Positions 45,518-54,479 of a DNA stretch of 64,000 nt are shown here, in pieces (positions within the stretch are counted from its first letter, which is position 1; each line of letters opens with the position of its first letter). The DNA lies in contig CAXXKZ010000006.1 in assembly GCA_963665545.2 (NCBI GenBank), positions 1 to 64,000 on the forward strand, written 5' to 3'. The position numbers were made by a program, and so were the translations under genes. The stretch comes from G963665545 sp963665545 (GTDB lineage: Bacteria > Pseudomonadota > Gammaproteobacteria > Xanthomonadales > SZUA-36). Under the pieces are notes generated by a model. The model was not told the DNA's origin, did no database searches, and worked only from the letters and a program-made list of their open reading frames with translations.

Positions 45518-46783
45518 TCAACTAAACATGCCTTTGAGCATGAAGAAAACAAGCGCTGCGAGGATTCCACTTGCAGGCAATGTGACCACCCAGGAAACAA
45601 TAATTCCGCCGACGACCCGTAAATCGATGGCGCCAACACCCCGGGCCAGGCCTACTCCGATCACTGCACCCACCAGAATGTGCGTGGTTGATACCGGTAG
45701 CCCCGTTCTCGAAGCAAGAACGACGGTGGCGGCAGCGGCCAGTTCAGCAGAAAATCCGCGTGTAGGGGTCAATTGGGTGATGCGTGTGCCGATGGTCTGC
45801 ATCACCCGGTAACCCATGGTCGCAAGGCCAAGAACAATCCCGGTTCCGCCCAATATCAGAATCCACAGTGGCAACTCCGACTGCTGCGCTATTTCACCAC
45901 CGGACTTGACCACGCTGGCAACCGCGGCCAATGGACCGACTCCATTGGCGACATCGTTGGAACCGTGGGCGAAGGCCATGGAACACGCTGAGAAAACCAT
46001 CATGGGCACGAAAATCTTCTCAACGCTGGCGAAGTGATAATCGCGGTCCGCTTTCGCGTCTACTTTTACTCTGCGAATCAGTATCCAGCCGATAGCGGCT
46101 ATGAACAGACTAAAAACCAGCGCTGCCCCGAAGCTCATGGGCACAGACAATTCCAGGTTGAGGTGTTTCAGCCCCTTGAACAGGGTGACCAGTGAAATAA
46201 TGAATCCGAGCAGGAAAACGTAAAATGGACCCCACCTGCGAGCGCTTTCGAAGGGCGAATCGGTATCCAGGATGAATTTTCGGATACTCATCATCAGCAT
46301 ATAGGCGAGGAAACCGCCGAGCGCCGGTGAGACCAACCAGCTGGCGAGGATGAACCCGATCTTGCCCCAGTAAACCGCGTCCGGGCCAATACCTGCAATC
46401 GCAAAACCAATCAGCGCACCCACAATGGAATGCGTGGTGGAAACTGGCCAGCCACGGGAAGACGCAAACATCAGCCATATGCCCGCTGCCAACAGCGCGG
46501 CGAGCATGCCGAAAACAAGGATCTCCGGCTGGCCGGCAATTCCGCTGGGATCAACAATGCCCTTACGGATGGTGGACGTGACGTTTCCTCCGGCGATGAA
46601 AGCACCGGCAAATTCAAAAATGGCGGCGATAATAATGGCCTGTTTGACCGTAATGGCTCCGGAACCTACCGAGGTACCCATTGCGTTGGCGACGTCATTG
46701 GCGCCGATGCCCCAGGTCATGTAAAGGCCAAAAATCAGGGCCAAAACCATAAAAACAGTTCCGTATTGAGCAATGATTTCCAT
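45518..46783 (-). CDS. PiT-family inorganic phosphate transporter
   Basis: The 421-residue membrane protein has the duplicated PiT signature: GANDVANAMGTSVGSGAI near residue 27 and HGSNDVANGVGPLAAV near 269. Two WPVSTTH/LPVSTTH motifs and about 10-12 helices complete the family pattern. It takes up phosphate with protons or sodium. The gene for a DUF47/PhoU-like protein lies 10 bp upstream on the same strand, the usual partner of PiT transporters. Confidence 0.9.
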   Translation of the reverse strand: MEIIAQYGTVFMVLALIFGLYMTWGIGANDVANAMGTSVGSGAITVKQAIIIAAIFEFAGAFIAGGNVTSTIRKGIVDPSGIAGQPEILVFGMLAALLAAGIWLMFASSRGWPVSTTHSIVGALIGFAIAGIGPDAVYWGKIGFILASWLVSPALGGFLAYMLMMSIRKFILDTDSPFESARRWGPFYVFLLGFIISLVTLFKGLKHLNLELSVPMSFGAALVFSLFIAAIGWILIRRVKVDAKADRDYHFASVEKIFVPMMVFSACSMAFAHGSNDVANGVGPLAAVASVVKSGGEIAQQSELPLWILILGGTGIVLGLATMGYRVMQTIGTRITQLTPTRGFSAELAAAATVVLASRTGLPVSTTHILVGAVIGVGLARGVGAIDLRVVGGIIVSWVVTLPASGILAALVFFMLKGMFS

Positions 46784-46793
46784 ACGCTGACCC

Positions 46794-47474
46794 TTACTTG
46801 GCGATCAGCAGTCGCAGGCGGTCGCCTACTTTCTCAGCATAGTCGGCGAGGTCACCGATCCACTCAATGAGCCGGTACCACATCATCACTGAAACCGGTT
46901 TCATCTCGTCTTCATGCTCAAACAGGGCCCTGGCCAGGGCAACGCCCAGTTCATCTGTCTCGTCCTCGATGTCATTCAATTCCTTGAGCATGGCATCGAC
47001 CTTGTCCACTTCGCGGCCGCGGAAACCCATGGCCAGCAGTTCGTCCAGTTCAGCGATGACGCTGGCCGAATGCTCACACGTGTCTATGCAACGTGCAGTC
47101 AATGCGATCAACGGTTCTTGCATGAACTCAGGTATGTCCATCTGCCGCTCGATCAAGAGTTGGGCAATATCCTGCGCCGTGTTCGCAATGCTGTCCTGCA
47201 GGTGTAACACTTCCAGCAGATCCCTGCGATCCACCGGCATAAACAAACTCTTGGGCAGGTGCAAACGCAGTTCATTCTTGATCCGGTCCGCTTCAGCTTC
47301 ACCCTCAAAGATTCGGTCTTTCGCCGCATTGACCCCGGCTTCGTCGCCCCGTGCCAGTGCTTCGATTAATGGTTTAACCTCCCGAGCGCACTCCAATACA
47401 ACGCGCATATGGGATTGCAGCGCGGTGAATGGCGATTTCCCGAAAAGCCTGGATAGCGTGTTTCCGTTAGACAT
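46794..47474 (-). CDS. DUF47 (PhoU-like) protein, PiT partner
   Basis: The 226-residue all-helical protein belongs to the TIGR00153/DUF47 family. SPFTALQSHMRVVLE, DRIKNELRLHLPKSLFMPVD and LHLQDSIANTAQD are typical, with acidic metal-binding positions. It is thought to regulate the adjacent phosphate transporter, with which it forms an operon. The 236 bp upstream (47475-47710) contains no supported gene. Confidence 0.9.
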   Translation of the reverse strand: MSNGNTLSRLFGKSPFTALQSHMRVVLECAREVKPLIEALARGDEAGVNAAKDRIFEGEAEADRIKNELRLHLPKSLFMPVDRRDLLEVLHLQDSIANTAQDIAQLLIERQMDIPEFMQEPLIALTARCIDTCEHSASVIAELDELLAMGFRGREVDKVDAMLKELNDIEDETDELGVALARALFEHEDEMKPVSVMMWYRLIEWIGDLADYAEKVGDRLRLLIAK

Positions 47475-47710
47475 CAGTCTGCACCTCCCTTGACAGTGAG
47501 ATTGCTATTGAGCATATAAGGCTAATTGGTTCATATAACATATATGCATGGAACTTTCATTTGAATCTGTTGCAGGTCCACCTTCCCGGATGGCAGGGCC
47601 GGTAGATTCTTCTCGCCAACGAAGCGTAGCGGTATCATTCGAGGGTAGTGTCACAATTAATGTGCTGTTTGATTTAGAATTTCAGCTCACTTGCCAGAAA
47701 GGAGAATGTC

Positions 47711-48115
47711 ATGCTGAACAAACAATTTGTGTTGAGCTTTTTCGCGGTGTTCGTCACGCTTTCGGTTTTTGGTTTCGTTGTGTGGGGCTTGCTGCTGCCT
47801 GAAAGCTTCTACGCCGCCGTGGGCCTCAACTGGCGCGGCGAAGGTGATGAACATATGGCCTGGATCGTGATTTCTGACGTCATAAAGGCTTTTGTACTGG
47901 TCTGGCTGTTTGGATTCGGCTTTGAGGGTAAGGGCATTGGCGAAGGACTGCGTTTTGGCTTCTTTGCGGGACTGTTATTCGCCACGCCCAACCTGGTGAC
48001 CTATGCGGTCCAGCCCGTTGCCTTTGACAGTACCTTGTATATGTTTGCCATCAATCTCGTCTCCATCGTCGTGGCAGGCCTGGTTCTGGCACTCGTTTAC
48101 AAGAAAGGCGACTGA
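47711..48115 (+). CDS. Small four-helix membrane protein of unknown function
   Basis: The 134-residue protein has four likely membrane helices (about 8-28, 48-68, 80-100 and 110-130) and the motif ISDVIKAFVLVWLFGFGFEG. The start follows AAAGGAG at good spacing. The pattern resembles DUF1761-type proteins, but I cannot confirm that. It stands alone between the phosphate operon and cbpA. Confidence 0.65.
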   Translation: MLNKQFVLSFFAVFVTLSVFGFVVWGLLLPESFYAAVGLNWRGEGDEHMAWIVISDVIKAFVLVWLFGFGFEGKGIGEGLRFGFFAGLLFATPNLVTYAVQPVAFDSTLYMFAINLVSIVVAGLVLALVYKKGD

Positions 48116-48210
48116 TCGGTCTCGGAACCGTCGCTGCCCGGGGCAGGAACGACACAATCAAAGGGATTTCACGAGGTATCTGCAGTGCTTCGTGATAGAG
48201 TTTCTGTTCG

Positions 48211-49161
48211 ATGGAATTCAAGGACTATTACGACATCATGGGCCTGCAGCGCGATGCCACGCAGGATGAGATCAGGCGCGTCTATCGAAAGCTGGCCCGA
48301 AAGTATCACCCCGATGTCAGCCAGGAAGCGGACGCTGAGGATCGCTTCAAGCAAGTCGGCGAGGCCTACGAGGTTTTGAAAGATCCGGAAAAGCGCGCCG
48401 CCTATGATCAATTGGGCAGCCAGTGGCAGGCAGGCGAGGATTTCCATCCGCCGCCTGGCTGGGAAGGAGGTTTTGAACGCGCCGGCGCCCGCGATGACTT
48501 CGCAGGCGGCTCATTCAGCGATTTTTTTGAATCACTGTATGGCCGGGCGCACGCCCAAGCCGGCGCCGGTCACGGTGATGGTCAGGGCTTCCGCATGCGC
48601 GGCCAGGATCACCACGCCAGGATCATCGTCGACCTCCAGGACAGCTACCGTGGTTCCAAGCGGTCGATCAGCCTGCAGATGCCGGATCTGTCACCCGATG
48701 GCCATGTGACGACGCGCAGGCGAACCCTGAACATACGCATTCCCAAAGGCATCCGTCAGGGCCAGCAAATTCGTCTGGCGGGACAGGGCGGTGCATCCCT
48801 GGGTGGCGCAGATGCCGGTGACCTCTACCTCGAGATCGAATTTGGACAGATGGGGCAGTACCGCGTCGAAGGGGCTGATGTGTACCTGGACCTGCCCATT
48901 GCACCCTGGGAAGCAGCACTGGGTGCAACGATGGAGGTACCCACGCCAGCGGGTGCCGTAGAACTTAAAATTCCGCCCAATTCGCGGGCGGGCCAAAAGC
49001 TGCGGCTCAAGGGCCGCGGTCTTCCATCGAAACAGGCGGGAGACCTGTATGTGGTGCTGCAGATCGCTCTGCCGCCCGCCGACAACGAACAACACCAACA
49101 GGTCTATGAGCAGATGCGCGACAGTTTCGAATTCAATCCCCGCGCCGGAATGGAGAAGTGA
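48211..49161 (+). CDS. cbpA: DnaJ-like co-chaperone CbpA
   Basis: The 316-residue protein has a J domain at residues 1-70 with the HPD motif (KYHPDVS), a Gly/Phe-rich linker (about 75-125), and two C-terminal substrate-binding domains with GQQIRLAGQGG and AGQKLRLKGRG. It lacks the zinc-finger domain, which separates CbpA from DnaJ. It stimulates DnaK and binds curved DNA in E. coli. The cbpM gene follows four bases later, the conserved arrangement. Confidence 0.92.
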   Translation: MEFKDYYDIMGLQRDATQDEIRRVYRKLARKYHPDVSQEADAEDRFKQVGEAYEVLKDPEKRAAYDQLGSQWQAGEDFHPPPGWEGGFERAGARDDFAGGSFSDFFESLYGRAHAQAGAGHGDGQGFRMRGQDHHARIIVDLQDSYRGSKRSISLQMPDLSPDGHVTTRRRTLNIRIPKGIRQGQQIRLAGQGGASLGGADAGDLYLEIEFGQMGQYRVEGADVYLDLPIAPWEAALGATMEVPTPAGAVELKIPPNSRAGQKLRLKGRGLPSKQAGDLYVVLQIALPPADNEQHQQVYEQMRDSFEFNPRAGMEK

Positions 49162-49165
49162 CATC

Positions 49166-49495
49166 ATGACGAACAGGGGCAAAACCACCCGAGATGACGA
49201 CTTTATCCACGGTCAATTAATCAGCGATGAGACCGTTATCAGCCTCGACGAGCTGTGCCGGCACTGCGTGATCGAACGCGAGGAAGTAATCACCCTGGTC
49301 AGTGAAGGCATACTCGACCCTGCCGGCTCAAGGGCCATTGGGCAGGACGAAAATCGATGGCAATTTCATATCAGCAGCGTGCGCCGCGTCAGAACGGTTG
49401 TGCACCTGCAGCGCGATCTTGGTGTCAACCTGGCCGGCGCCGCCCTGGCGCTGGACCTGCTGGACCGCATCGAAGCGCTGAAAACCAGATTCTAG
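49166..49495 (+). CDS. cbpM: CbpA modulator CbpM
   Basis: The 109-residue protein has the CbpM pattern: ISLDELCRHCVIEREEVITL, an EGILDP segment, HISSVRRVRTVVHLQRDLGV and a C-terminal helix with NLAGAALALDLLDRIEAL, a MerR-like fold. It binds the J domain of CbpA and blocks its interaction with DnaK. The start directly follows the cbpA stop. Confidence 0.9.
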   Translation: MTNRGKTTRDDDFIHGQLISDETVISLDELCRHCVIEREEVITLVSEGILDPAGSRAIGQDENRWQFHISSVRRVRTVVHLQRDLGVNLAGAALALDLLDRIEALKTRF

Positions 49496-49510
49496 CCCGA
49501 CGCACGAGGC

Positions 49511-49954
49511 TCATGCGCCAGGCTGGACCAGGGCACCGGCCAGGGCCGTACGGAGCGGGTCCGGGATCGACGCCGTTTGATCCGTCCGGCGGTCCACAAA
49601 CACGTGAGTAAAGGTGCCGTGCGCGGCAGCTTCATCCTCGCCTGCCCTGAAGATACCAATGCCATATTGAACCGAACTGTTACCCAGGCGGTTGACGCGA
49701 AATGCGGCATCAAGCTGTGCCGGGTGGGTGATGGGAGAGCTGTAGTTGCAGTTCGAGGAGACGACAAATCCCACAATATCCGCAGAGTGGATTGCCAGCC
49801 CGCCTTTTTCAATCAAAAAATTGTTGGCCACAGTATCGAAGTAGCTGTAGTAGGCCACGTTGTTGACGTGGCCATAAATGTCGTTGTCCATCCAGCGCGT
49901 ATTGATGCGGTTGAAGTACACGTAATTGGCGCGTTGCGAATCGAATTCGGTCAT
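49511..49954 (-). CDS. Acyl-CoA thioesterase (hotdog fold, 4HBT type)
   Basis: The 147-residue protein has the 4-hydroxybenzoyl-CoA thioesterase motif RWMDNDIYGHVNNVAYYSYFDT near residue 20, split across the catalytic aspartate and the substrate helix. Such proteins hydrolyse medium- or long-chain acyl-CoA. It converges on cbpM and lies 3 bp after the stop of nothing on its own strand; the alcohol dehydrogenase gene upstream ends just before its start, suggesting one transcript. Confidence 0.85.
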   Translation of the reverse strand: MTEFDSQRANYVYFNRINTRWMDNDIYGHVNNVAYYSYFDTVANNFLIEKGGLAIHSADIVGFVVSSNCNYSSPITHPAQLDAAFRVNRLGNSSVQYGIGIFRAGEDEAAAHGTFTHVFVDRRTDQTASIPDPLRTALAGALVQPGA

Positions 49955-49957
49955 GGC

Positions 49958-51118
49958 TCAATAGGCCTGCCTGTATAACTCCAGGGCATCCTGGCGAGTG
50001 ACTTCCCGGGGATTGTTAATCAGCAGGCGCTGCTGCAACATCGCCTGGTCGGCCAGGTTCTCCAGGGCCCCCTCATCGATGCCCATGCGGGACAATTTTG
50101 TCGGCAGCCCCAGGTCATCTGCGAGGCCCAAATAATGCGCCGACAACAATTCACAAATCGCTTTACTATCATCGGGCAAATCATTGTTTTGTAATATAAT
50201 AGGAGCAATTTCCCGATAGAGTGGCGCAGCCTGTGGCGAATTGAATTTCAGCACGTGGGGCAGCACCAGGGAATTGCTCAGGCCATGCGGGATATGAAAG
50301 GTTCCGCCCAGGGGATAAGCCAGCGCATGGACCGCAGCCACTGGCGCGTTGGCAAACGACTGGCCCGCCAGCATCGCGCCCAGCAACATGGCGCCTCGCG
50401 CTTCAAGGTCATCGCCCTGATTGACCGCGGTGGCGATATTGGTGGTCAGCAGTTGCAGCGCCTGACGCGACAGCATGTCGGATATCGGATTTTTCAATCG
50501 CTTGCTGGTGTAGGCCTCGATGGCGTGCACCATGGCGTCAATGCCGGTAGCGGCAGTCACATGCGGGGGCAGCCCCAGGGTCAGTTCGGGGTCAAGTACG
50601 ACTTGATCGGCCAGCAAGCGGTTGTCCACCACCCCGGACTTGGTTGTCTCCCCGGTAGTAACAATGGCAATGCCTGTCACCTCCGAGCCCGTGCCGGCCG
50701 TGGTCGGCACCTGAATGAGCGGCGCGCGACTGCTGCGCACCTGCGCGACACCGTACATTTCCGCCAGCGATTGCTCACGCCGCACCAGCACGGCCACCAG
50801 CTTTGCGGTGTCCATTGAACTGCCGCCGCCAAAACCGATCACACCGTCGCAGCCTGCCGCCAGCGCAGCATCCACTGCCGCCAGCACCACTGACTCGGGT
50901 GGATCCGCAACCACATCAGAAAATACACTGACAGAAATACCGCTACTGCGCAGGCTGCTCAGACCCGCATCCAGCAGGCCCAGCCCAATAATTCCCGGAT
51001 CAGTAACGACGAATGCCCGGCTGACGCCCAATCCAACCGCCAGTGCACCGAGATCTGCCGTAGACCCTGCGCCAATCATGATATTGGCGACCGTTGTGAA
51101 TTGAATCTTGGGGCTCAT
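49958..51118 (-). CDS. Iron-containing alcohol dehydrogenase
   Basis: The 386-residue protein is a group III alcohol dehydrogenase. GFGGGSSMDTAK is the NAD loop and VPTTAGTGSEVT the second glycine motif. The metal ligands are visible in ATGIDAMVHAIEAY, and AHALAYPLGGTFHIPHGLSN gives the two metal histidines. I chose MSPKIQFTTVAN as the start; a longer frame continues upstream into repeat DNA. The thioesterase gene follows after three bases. Confidence 0.88.
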   Translation of the reverse strand: MSPKIQFTTVANIMIGAGSTADLGALAVGLGVSRAFVVTDPGIIGLGLLDAGLSSLRSSGISVSVFSDVVADPPESVVLAAVDAALAAGCDGVIGFGGGSSMDTAKLVAVLVRREQSLAEMYGVAQVRSSRAPLIQVPTTAGTGSEVTGIAIVTTGETTKSGVVDNRLLADQVVLDPELTLGLPPHVTAATGIDAMVHAIEAYTSKRLKNPISDMLSRQALQLLTTNIATAVNQGDDLEARGAMLLGAMLAGQSFANAPVAAVHALAYPLGGTFHIPHGLSNSLVLPHVLKFNSPQAAPLYREIAPIILQNNDLPDDSKAICELLSAHYLGLADDLGLPTKLSRMGIDEGALENLADQAMLQQRLLINNPREVTRQDALELYRQAY

Positions 51119-51261
51119 ATTCGACGGGCAGTATCCCACCCCAACTGTGACACAACAAGGACGGAGCCGTCGGCGGGGACCCCCACCCACCGTATCTTTT
51201 GCAGGCTAGCTGTGAATTCCAGTAACGTTGTTCACACGTAAGGCTCGGTGCCATCGTTACC

Positions 51262-51470
51262 GCAAAGTGTCGTGAGGGGGTTGCGGTTCGCTCCTGGCGG
51301 ATGGCCCGATGGGCTTCCCTCATTCCTCCTCGCTTGGTGGGTCGGCTCCAACGGAACATCCTGTTCCGTGTCGCCTCGCTGGTCCATCCATGGACCAGCG
51401 ACCCAGTCGCTTGTCGTCCCTCGGCATCCACCTTGATGGAGCGAACCACAACCCCCTCACGACACTTTGC
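51262..51470 (+). repeat. Structured element E1: conserved core with 33-bp inverted arms
   Basis: The arms at 51262-51294 and 51438-51470 are inverted repeats with one mismatch. The 143-bp core contains nested short stems: GGATG/CATCC, GGCCC-GAT-GGGCT, GGGTCG/CGACCC, CGGAACA-TCC-TGTTCCG and CGCTGGTCCAT-CC-ATGGACCAGCG. No gene is present in 51119-51977. The core recurs in reverse at 51653-51859 with different arms. The pattern suggests a folded RNA or single-stranded DNA, or a MITE-like element. Confidence 0.8.
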
Positions 51471-51652
51471 TGAAACGGTACGGGTCTTTGGGCTTGAACG
51501 ACGGCATCCTTCTTGGGGCAGCTAATGGCATGCCACACGCTCCAAAGCGACGACATTTGTGGCCCCTACGTGCCATCAGTTGAAACAAGCCGGAAAGAGT
51601 GACAGTACTGCTTCCAGGACCCTCTGCTCCGAATCGGCTTGTGCCAGCGTTA

Positions 51653-51859
51653 GGAAAGCCCCATGAGCGGGCTGCTGTCCACGCCTTAAAGGATGCCGAG
51701 CGACGCACAAGCGACTGGGTCGTCGAGCCATGGATGGCTGGACGAGGCGACACGGAACAGGATGTTCCGTTGGAGCCGACCCACCAAGCGCGGAGAAGTG
51801 AGGGTAGCCCGAAGGGCCATCCGCCAGGCTTGGACAGCAGTCCGCTCATGGGGCTTTCC
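51653..51859 (-). repeat. Structured element E2: same core, different inverted arms
   Basis: The arms at 51653-51685 and 51827-51859 are inverted repeats with two mismatches in 33, unrelated to those of E1. Read on the minus strand the core aligns with E1 over about 140 bases. The largest hairpin has changed from CGCTGGTCCAT to CGTCCAGCCAT with matching changes in the opposite arm at four of five altered pairs, so pairing is preserved rather than sequence. Confidence 0.8.
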
Positions 51860-51915
51860 GGAGGTAGAATGCAGCAGGACGGTAGTCCGCTCATGGGACT
51901 TTCCGGAGGTAGCAT
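51839..51915 (+). repeat. Direct repeat of the E2 arm
   Basis: AGTCCGCTCATGGGGCTTTC with flanking GGAGGTAG occurs at about 51839-51867 and again with one change at about 51885-51915, 48 bases apart. The second copy is a solo arm without a core, so it may be a remnant of a further element or a duplication of the arm. Confidence 0.65.
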
Positions 51916-51977
51916 AGGCGTAACAATCGTTCCGTTGTGTATACAACGTTGCTGGAATTTACACCTAGCTATGCAGA

Positions 51978-52550
51978 CTAATTGACTTTACCGTGGATTT
52001 GCTCACCGAGTTGGACCAGTTGCAGTGACCCTTCGACCAGCCGCAGGTGGGTGATGGATGCATTGGCCGGCCAGCAGCACAGCGTCTGCGGCTCACCGGT
52101 AATCTGGCCGACCACCGCGTTGACGACCACAAAATGGGTAAACACCACGGTGGTCTGTCGGGTGGCGTGGAGGCCGGCAATAGAGGCTTCTCGCCATTTC
52201 CGCACAGCCTCGGGCTGCTCGTCCCAGCGCTGATGCATAAAGCTGTTGAGCCAATCCTGGCGCTCCGAAAATGGCCCCGGAGAAGGGATTTCGCGGTAGG
52301 CGGCATCGACCTCAGCACTGCAACCCAGGGCATCCGCCAGCGGTACTGCCGTTTCACGGGCCCGTAACAAGGGGCTGGCGACCAGCCGGACAAGCGCATT
52401 CGAGCCGGACAAATTCTGGCTCTGCAGAAGTGGCAGCAGTGTCTTGGCGGCCTGCCTGGCCTGGTTTCGGCCCAGATCGCTCAAGCCCGGATCCATGGAC
52501 TGCCACCATTTTTGCGCGGCTTCGCCGTGTCTGACGAGATAGATATCCAT
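51978..52550 (-). CDS. Histidine phosphatase (SixA/phosphoglycerate-mutase fold)
   Basis: The 190-residue protein has the catalytic motif YLVRHGEA near residue 4, LSDLGRNQARQAA, ASPLLRARETA with the second arginine, and VVFTHFVVVNAVV with the second catalytic histidine. The start is fixed by MDIYLVRHGE; a longer frame upstream runs through repeat DNA. The substrate could be a phosphoprotein, a nucleotide or a small phosphoester. Confidence 0.82.
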   Translation of the reverse strand: MDIYLVRHGEAAQKWWQSMDPGLSDLGRNQARQAAKTLLPLLQSQNLSGSNALVRLVASPLLRARETAVPLADALGCSAEVDAAYREIPSPGPFSERQDWLNSFMHQRWDEQPEAVRKWREASIAGLHATRQTTVVFTHFVVVNAVVGQITGEPQTLCCWPANASITHLRLVEGSLQLVQLGEQIHGKVN

Positions 52551-52587
52551 CGGCGCAAGTCTAACCAGATTCGCCCGATTGGGGACA

Positions 52588-52896
52588 GAGGAGCCGCAGG
52601 CTACCCGCCGGCCCCGGTTGGGTAAGTCGAACATAGGGCAGGCAACGAATCGGGTACGGTTTCGCCGCAAGCGAAGGAAGTGCGGCTTGCGCGCAGCGCA
52701 AGAAGCGCTGACGAAGTGCCGTGGCCCGTGCGTGCAGCCGCCTTCCGCAGCGTAGGCGATGACGGTGGTGCGGTTTCGCCGCAGGCGAAGAAGCGCCGCC
52801 GAAATGCCGTAACGCGTAGGCGGGAGCACGACTGCAGGGATGCAGGAGGTAGAGCAACGCAGGGAGCAGTTGCCGAGGGAAGCGAGACTCCTTTTT
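52588..52896 (+). repeat. Dispersed palindromic repeat R3, long form
   Basis: The stretch starts GGAGCCGCAGGCTACCCGCC and ends GGGAAGCGAGACTCCTTTTT. Both ends recur, inverted, in a 140-bp shorter version at 61551-61690. The interior is a series of short hairpins, and two related blocks starting CGGTTTCGCCGCA occur at about 52660 and 52775. Between 52551 and 52973 I see no gene. It resembles clustered REP/BIME-type DNA. Confidence 0.7.
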
Positions 52897-52973
52897 GACG
52901 CAAACACTTGCAGCCGGTTTTGGGCAGTAGGATACTGCCCCGCTTGATTGTCACTGGAGATCGACCTGTTGTC

Positions 52974-53942
52974 ATGAAGACTCGAATTACAGAAATGTTC
53001 GGAATTGAACACCCGATCATCCAGGGGGGCATGCACTATGTTGGCTTCGCAGAGCTTGCCGCTGCGGTTTCCAACGCCGGCGGACTGGGCATAATCACTG
53101 GCCTGACGCAACGATCTCCCGAAGATCTCGCGCGCGAAATCGCGCGATGCAAGGAGATGACCGACAAGCCAATCGGCGTCAATTTGACCTTTCTTCCAGC
53201 AGTTCGGCCGCCTGACTATGGCGGCTATATCCAGTCAATCATCGATGGCGGGGTAAAAATTGTCGAAACTGCCGGCAACAACCCACAACAATGGCTGCCG
53301 GCCCTCAAGGCGGCGGGCATCAAGATCATTCACAAGTGTACTGCCGTGCGCCACGCCCTCAAGGCCCAGTCGATCGGCTGTGACGCGGCCTCGGTCGATG
53401 GCTTCGAATGCGGCGGTCATCCCGGTGAGGACGACATACCGAATTTTATCCTGCTGGCGCGCGCCGCCGAAGAACTCGACATCCCCTTTGTATCTTCCGG
53501 CGGCATGGCCGACGGACGCAGCCTGGTGGCGTCGTTGGCTCTGGGTGCCGAAGGTATGAATATGGGCACGCGTTTTATCGCTACCCAAGAGGCGCCGGTG
53601 CATGACAACGTCAAACAAGCCATCGTCGATGCATCCGAACTCGATACGCGCTTGATCATGCGTTCGTTGCGCAATACCGAGCGAGTTCTGACTAACGCTG
53701 CGGTCGAGCGCTTGATTGAAAAGGAAAAAGACCTTGGCAGCGAGCTCAATTTTGAAGACATTTTCGAAGAGGTCGCCGGGGTGTATCCGAAAGTCATGCA
53801 GGGCGGTGAGATGGATGCCGGCGCATGGTCGTGCGGCATGGTCGCTGGCCTGATCAACGATATTCCAACGGTGCGCGAATTAATCGACCGCATCATGGCC
53901 CAGGCGGATGACATCATCAACCGGCAACTCGCCGGCAGCTGA
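52974..53942 (+). CDS. Nitronate monooxygenase/2-nitropropane dioxygenase family
   Basis: The 322-residue FMN enzyme has a TIM-barrel pattern: EHPIIQGGMHYVGFAELAAA at the start, GLGIITGLTQRSPEDLA, VNLTFLP, KIIHKCTAVRHALKAQ, GFECGGHPGEDDIPNFILL with the conserved histidine, and SSGGMADGRSLVASLALGAE for phosphate binding. It may oxidise nitronates, or be a related enoyl-ACP reductase. The MaoC-like and quinone-reductase genes downstream suggest an acyl or degradative context. Confidence 0.85.
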   Translation: MKTRITEMFGIEHPIIQGGMHYVGFAELAAAVSNAGGLGIITGLTQRSPEDLAREIARCKEMTDKPIGVNLTFLPAVRPPDYGGYIQSIIDGGVKIVETAGNNPQQWLPALKAAGIKIIHKCTAVRHALKAQSIGCDAASVDGFECGGHPGEDDIPNFILLARAAEELDIPFVSSGGMADGRSLVASLALGAEGMNMGTRFIATQEAPVHDNVKQAIVDASELDTRLIMRSLRNTERVLTNAAVERLIEKEKDLGSELNFEDIFEEVAGVYPKVMQGGEMDAGAWSCGMVAGLINDIPTVRELIDRIMAQADDIINRQLAGS

Positions 53943-53970
53943 AACCGAGTAGATATCAGGAACACTTATT

Positions 53971-54438
53971 ATGACTCTGACACTAACGAGGGAAACCCTG
54001 CAGGACCACGTAGGAAAGGAAATTGGCGTTTCGCCATGGCTTGAGATCACCCAGGACATGGTCAATCAATTTGCCGACATCACCCGGGACCCGCAGTTCA
54101 TCCATGTCGACATCGAGCGGGCTGCACAGACGCCTTTTGGCGGTACCATTGCGCATGGTTTTTTGTCGCTGTCGATGTTGTCGCATTTTTCCATTTCGGG
54201 CTGCGGAGTTGGCATGGAAAATACCAGTTTTGGGTTGAACTATGGCTTCGAGAAAGTTCGCTTCCTGAACCCGGTACGGGTCGGAAAGCGGATTCGTGGC
54301 AGGTCAGTGCTGTTGTCAGCGAATGAATCCAAGCCCAACCAGTTTCGCTTCAACCTGGAGCTAACGGTTGAAATCGAGGACGTTGAACGCCCCGCACTGG
54401 TCGCACAATGGCTGACGCTGGCCGTGGTTGATGGCTAA
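53971..54438 (+). CDS. MaoC-like (R)-specific enoyl-CoA hydratase
   Basis: The 155-residue hotdog-fold protein has the hydratase motif ITQDMVNQFADITRDPQFIH with the catalytic Asp and His, and FGGTIAHGFLSLSMLS, the second conserved stretch. It would hydrate enoyl-CoA esters. It sits 28 bp after the nitronate monooxygenase gene and 41 bp before the quinone-reductase gene, so the three probably form one transcript. Confidence 0.88.
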   Translation: MTLTLTRETLQDHVGKEIGVSPWLEITQDMVNQFADITRDPQFIHVDIERAAQTPFGGTIAHGFLSLSMLSHFSISGCGVGMENTSFGLNYGFEKVRFLNPVRVGKRIRGRSVLLSANESKPNQFRFNLELTVEIEDVERPALVAQWLTLAVVDG

Positions 54439-54479
54439 GGGTGATATGAGATGGGTGTAATGAAACTGGAGAAGTGGAC

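Noticed and set aside
47548..47802. 84-residue plus-strand frame overlapping the four-helix membrane protein
   Set aside because: The overlapping gene in another frame has a strong binding site and membrane helices; this frame has neither.
48668..49188. Antisense frames of 86-165 residues within cbpA
   Set aside because: They lie inside a clear CbpA coding region and show no support of their own.
51262..51915. CRISPR array or integron attC sites
   Set aside because: There are no evenly spaced repeats with unique spacers and no cas, integrase or cassette genes. The elements are long inverted structures with a shared core, and I saw no attC core-site pairs.
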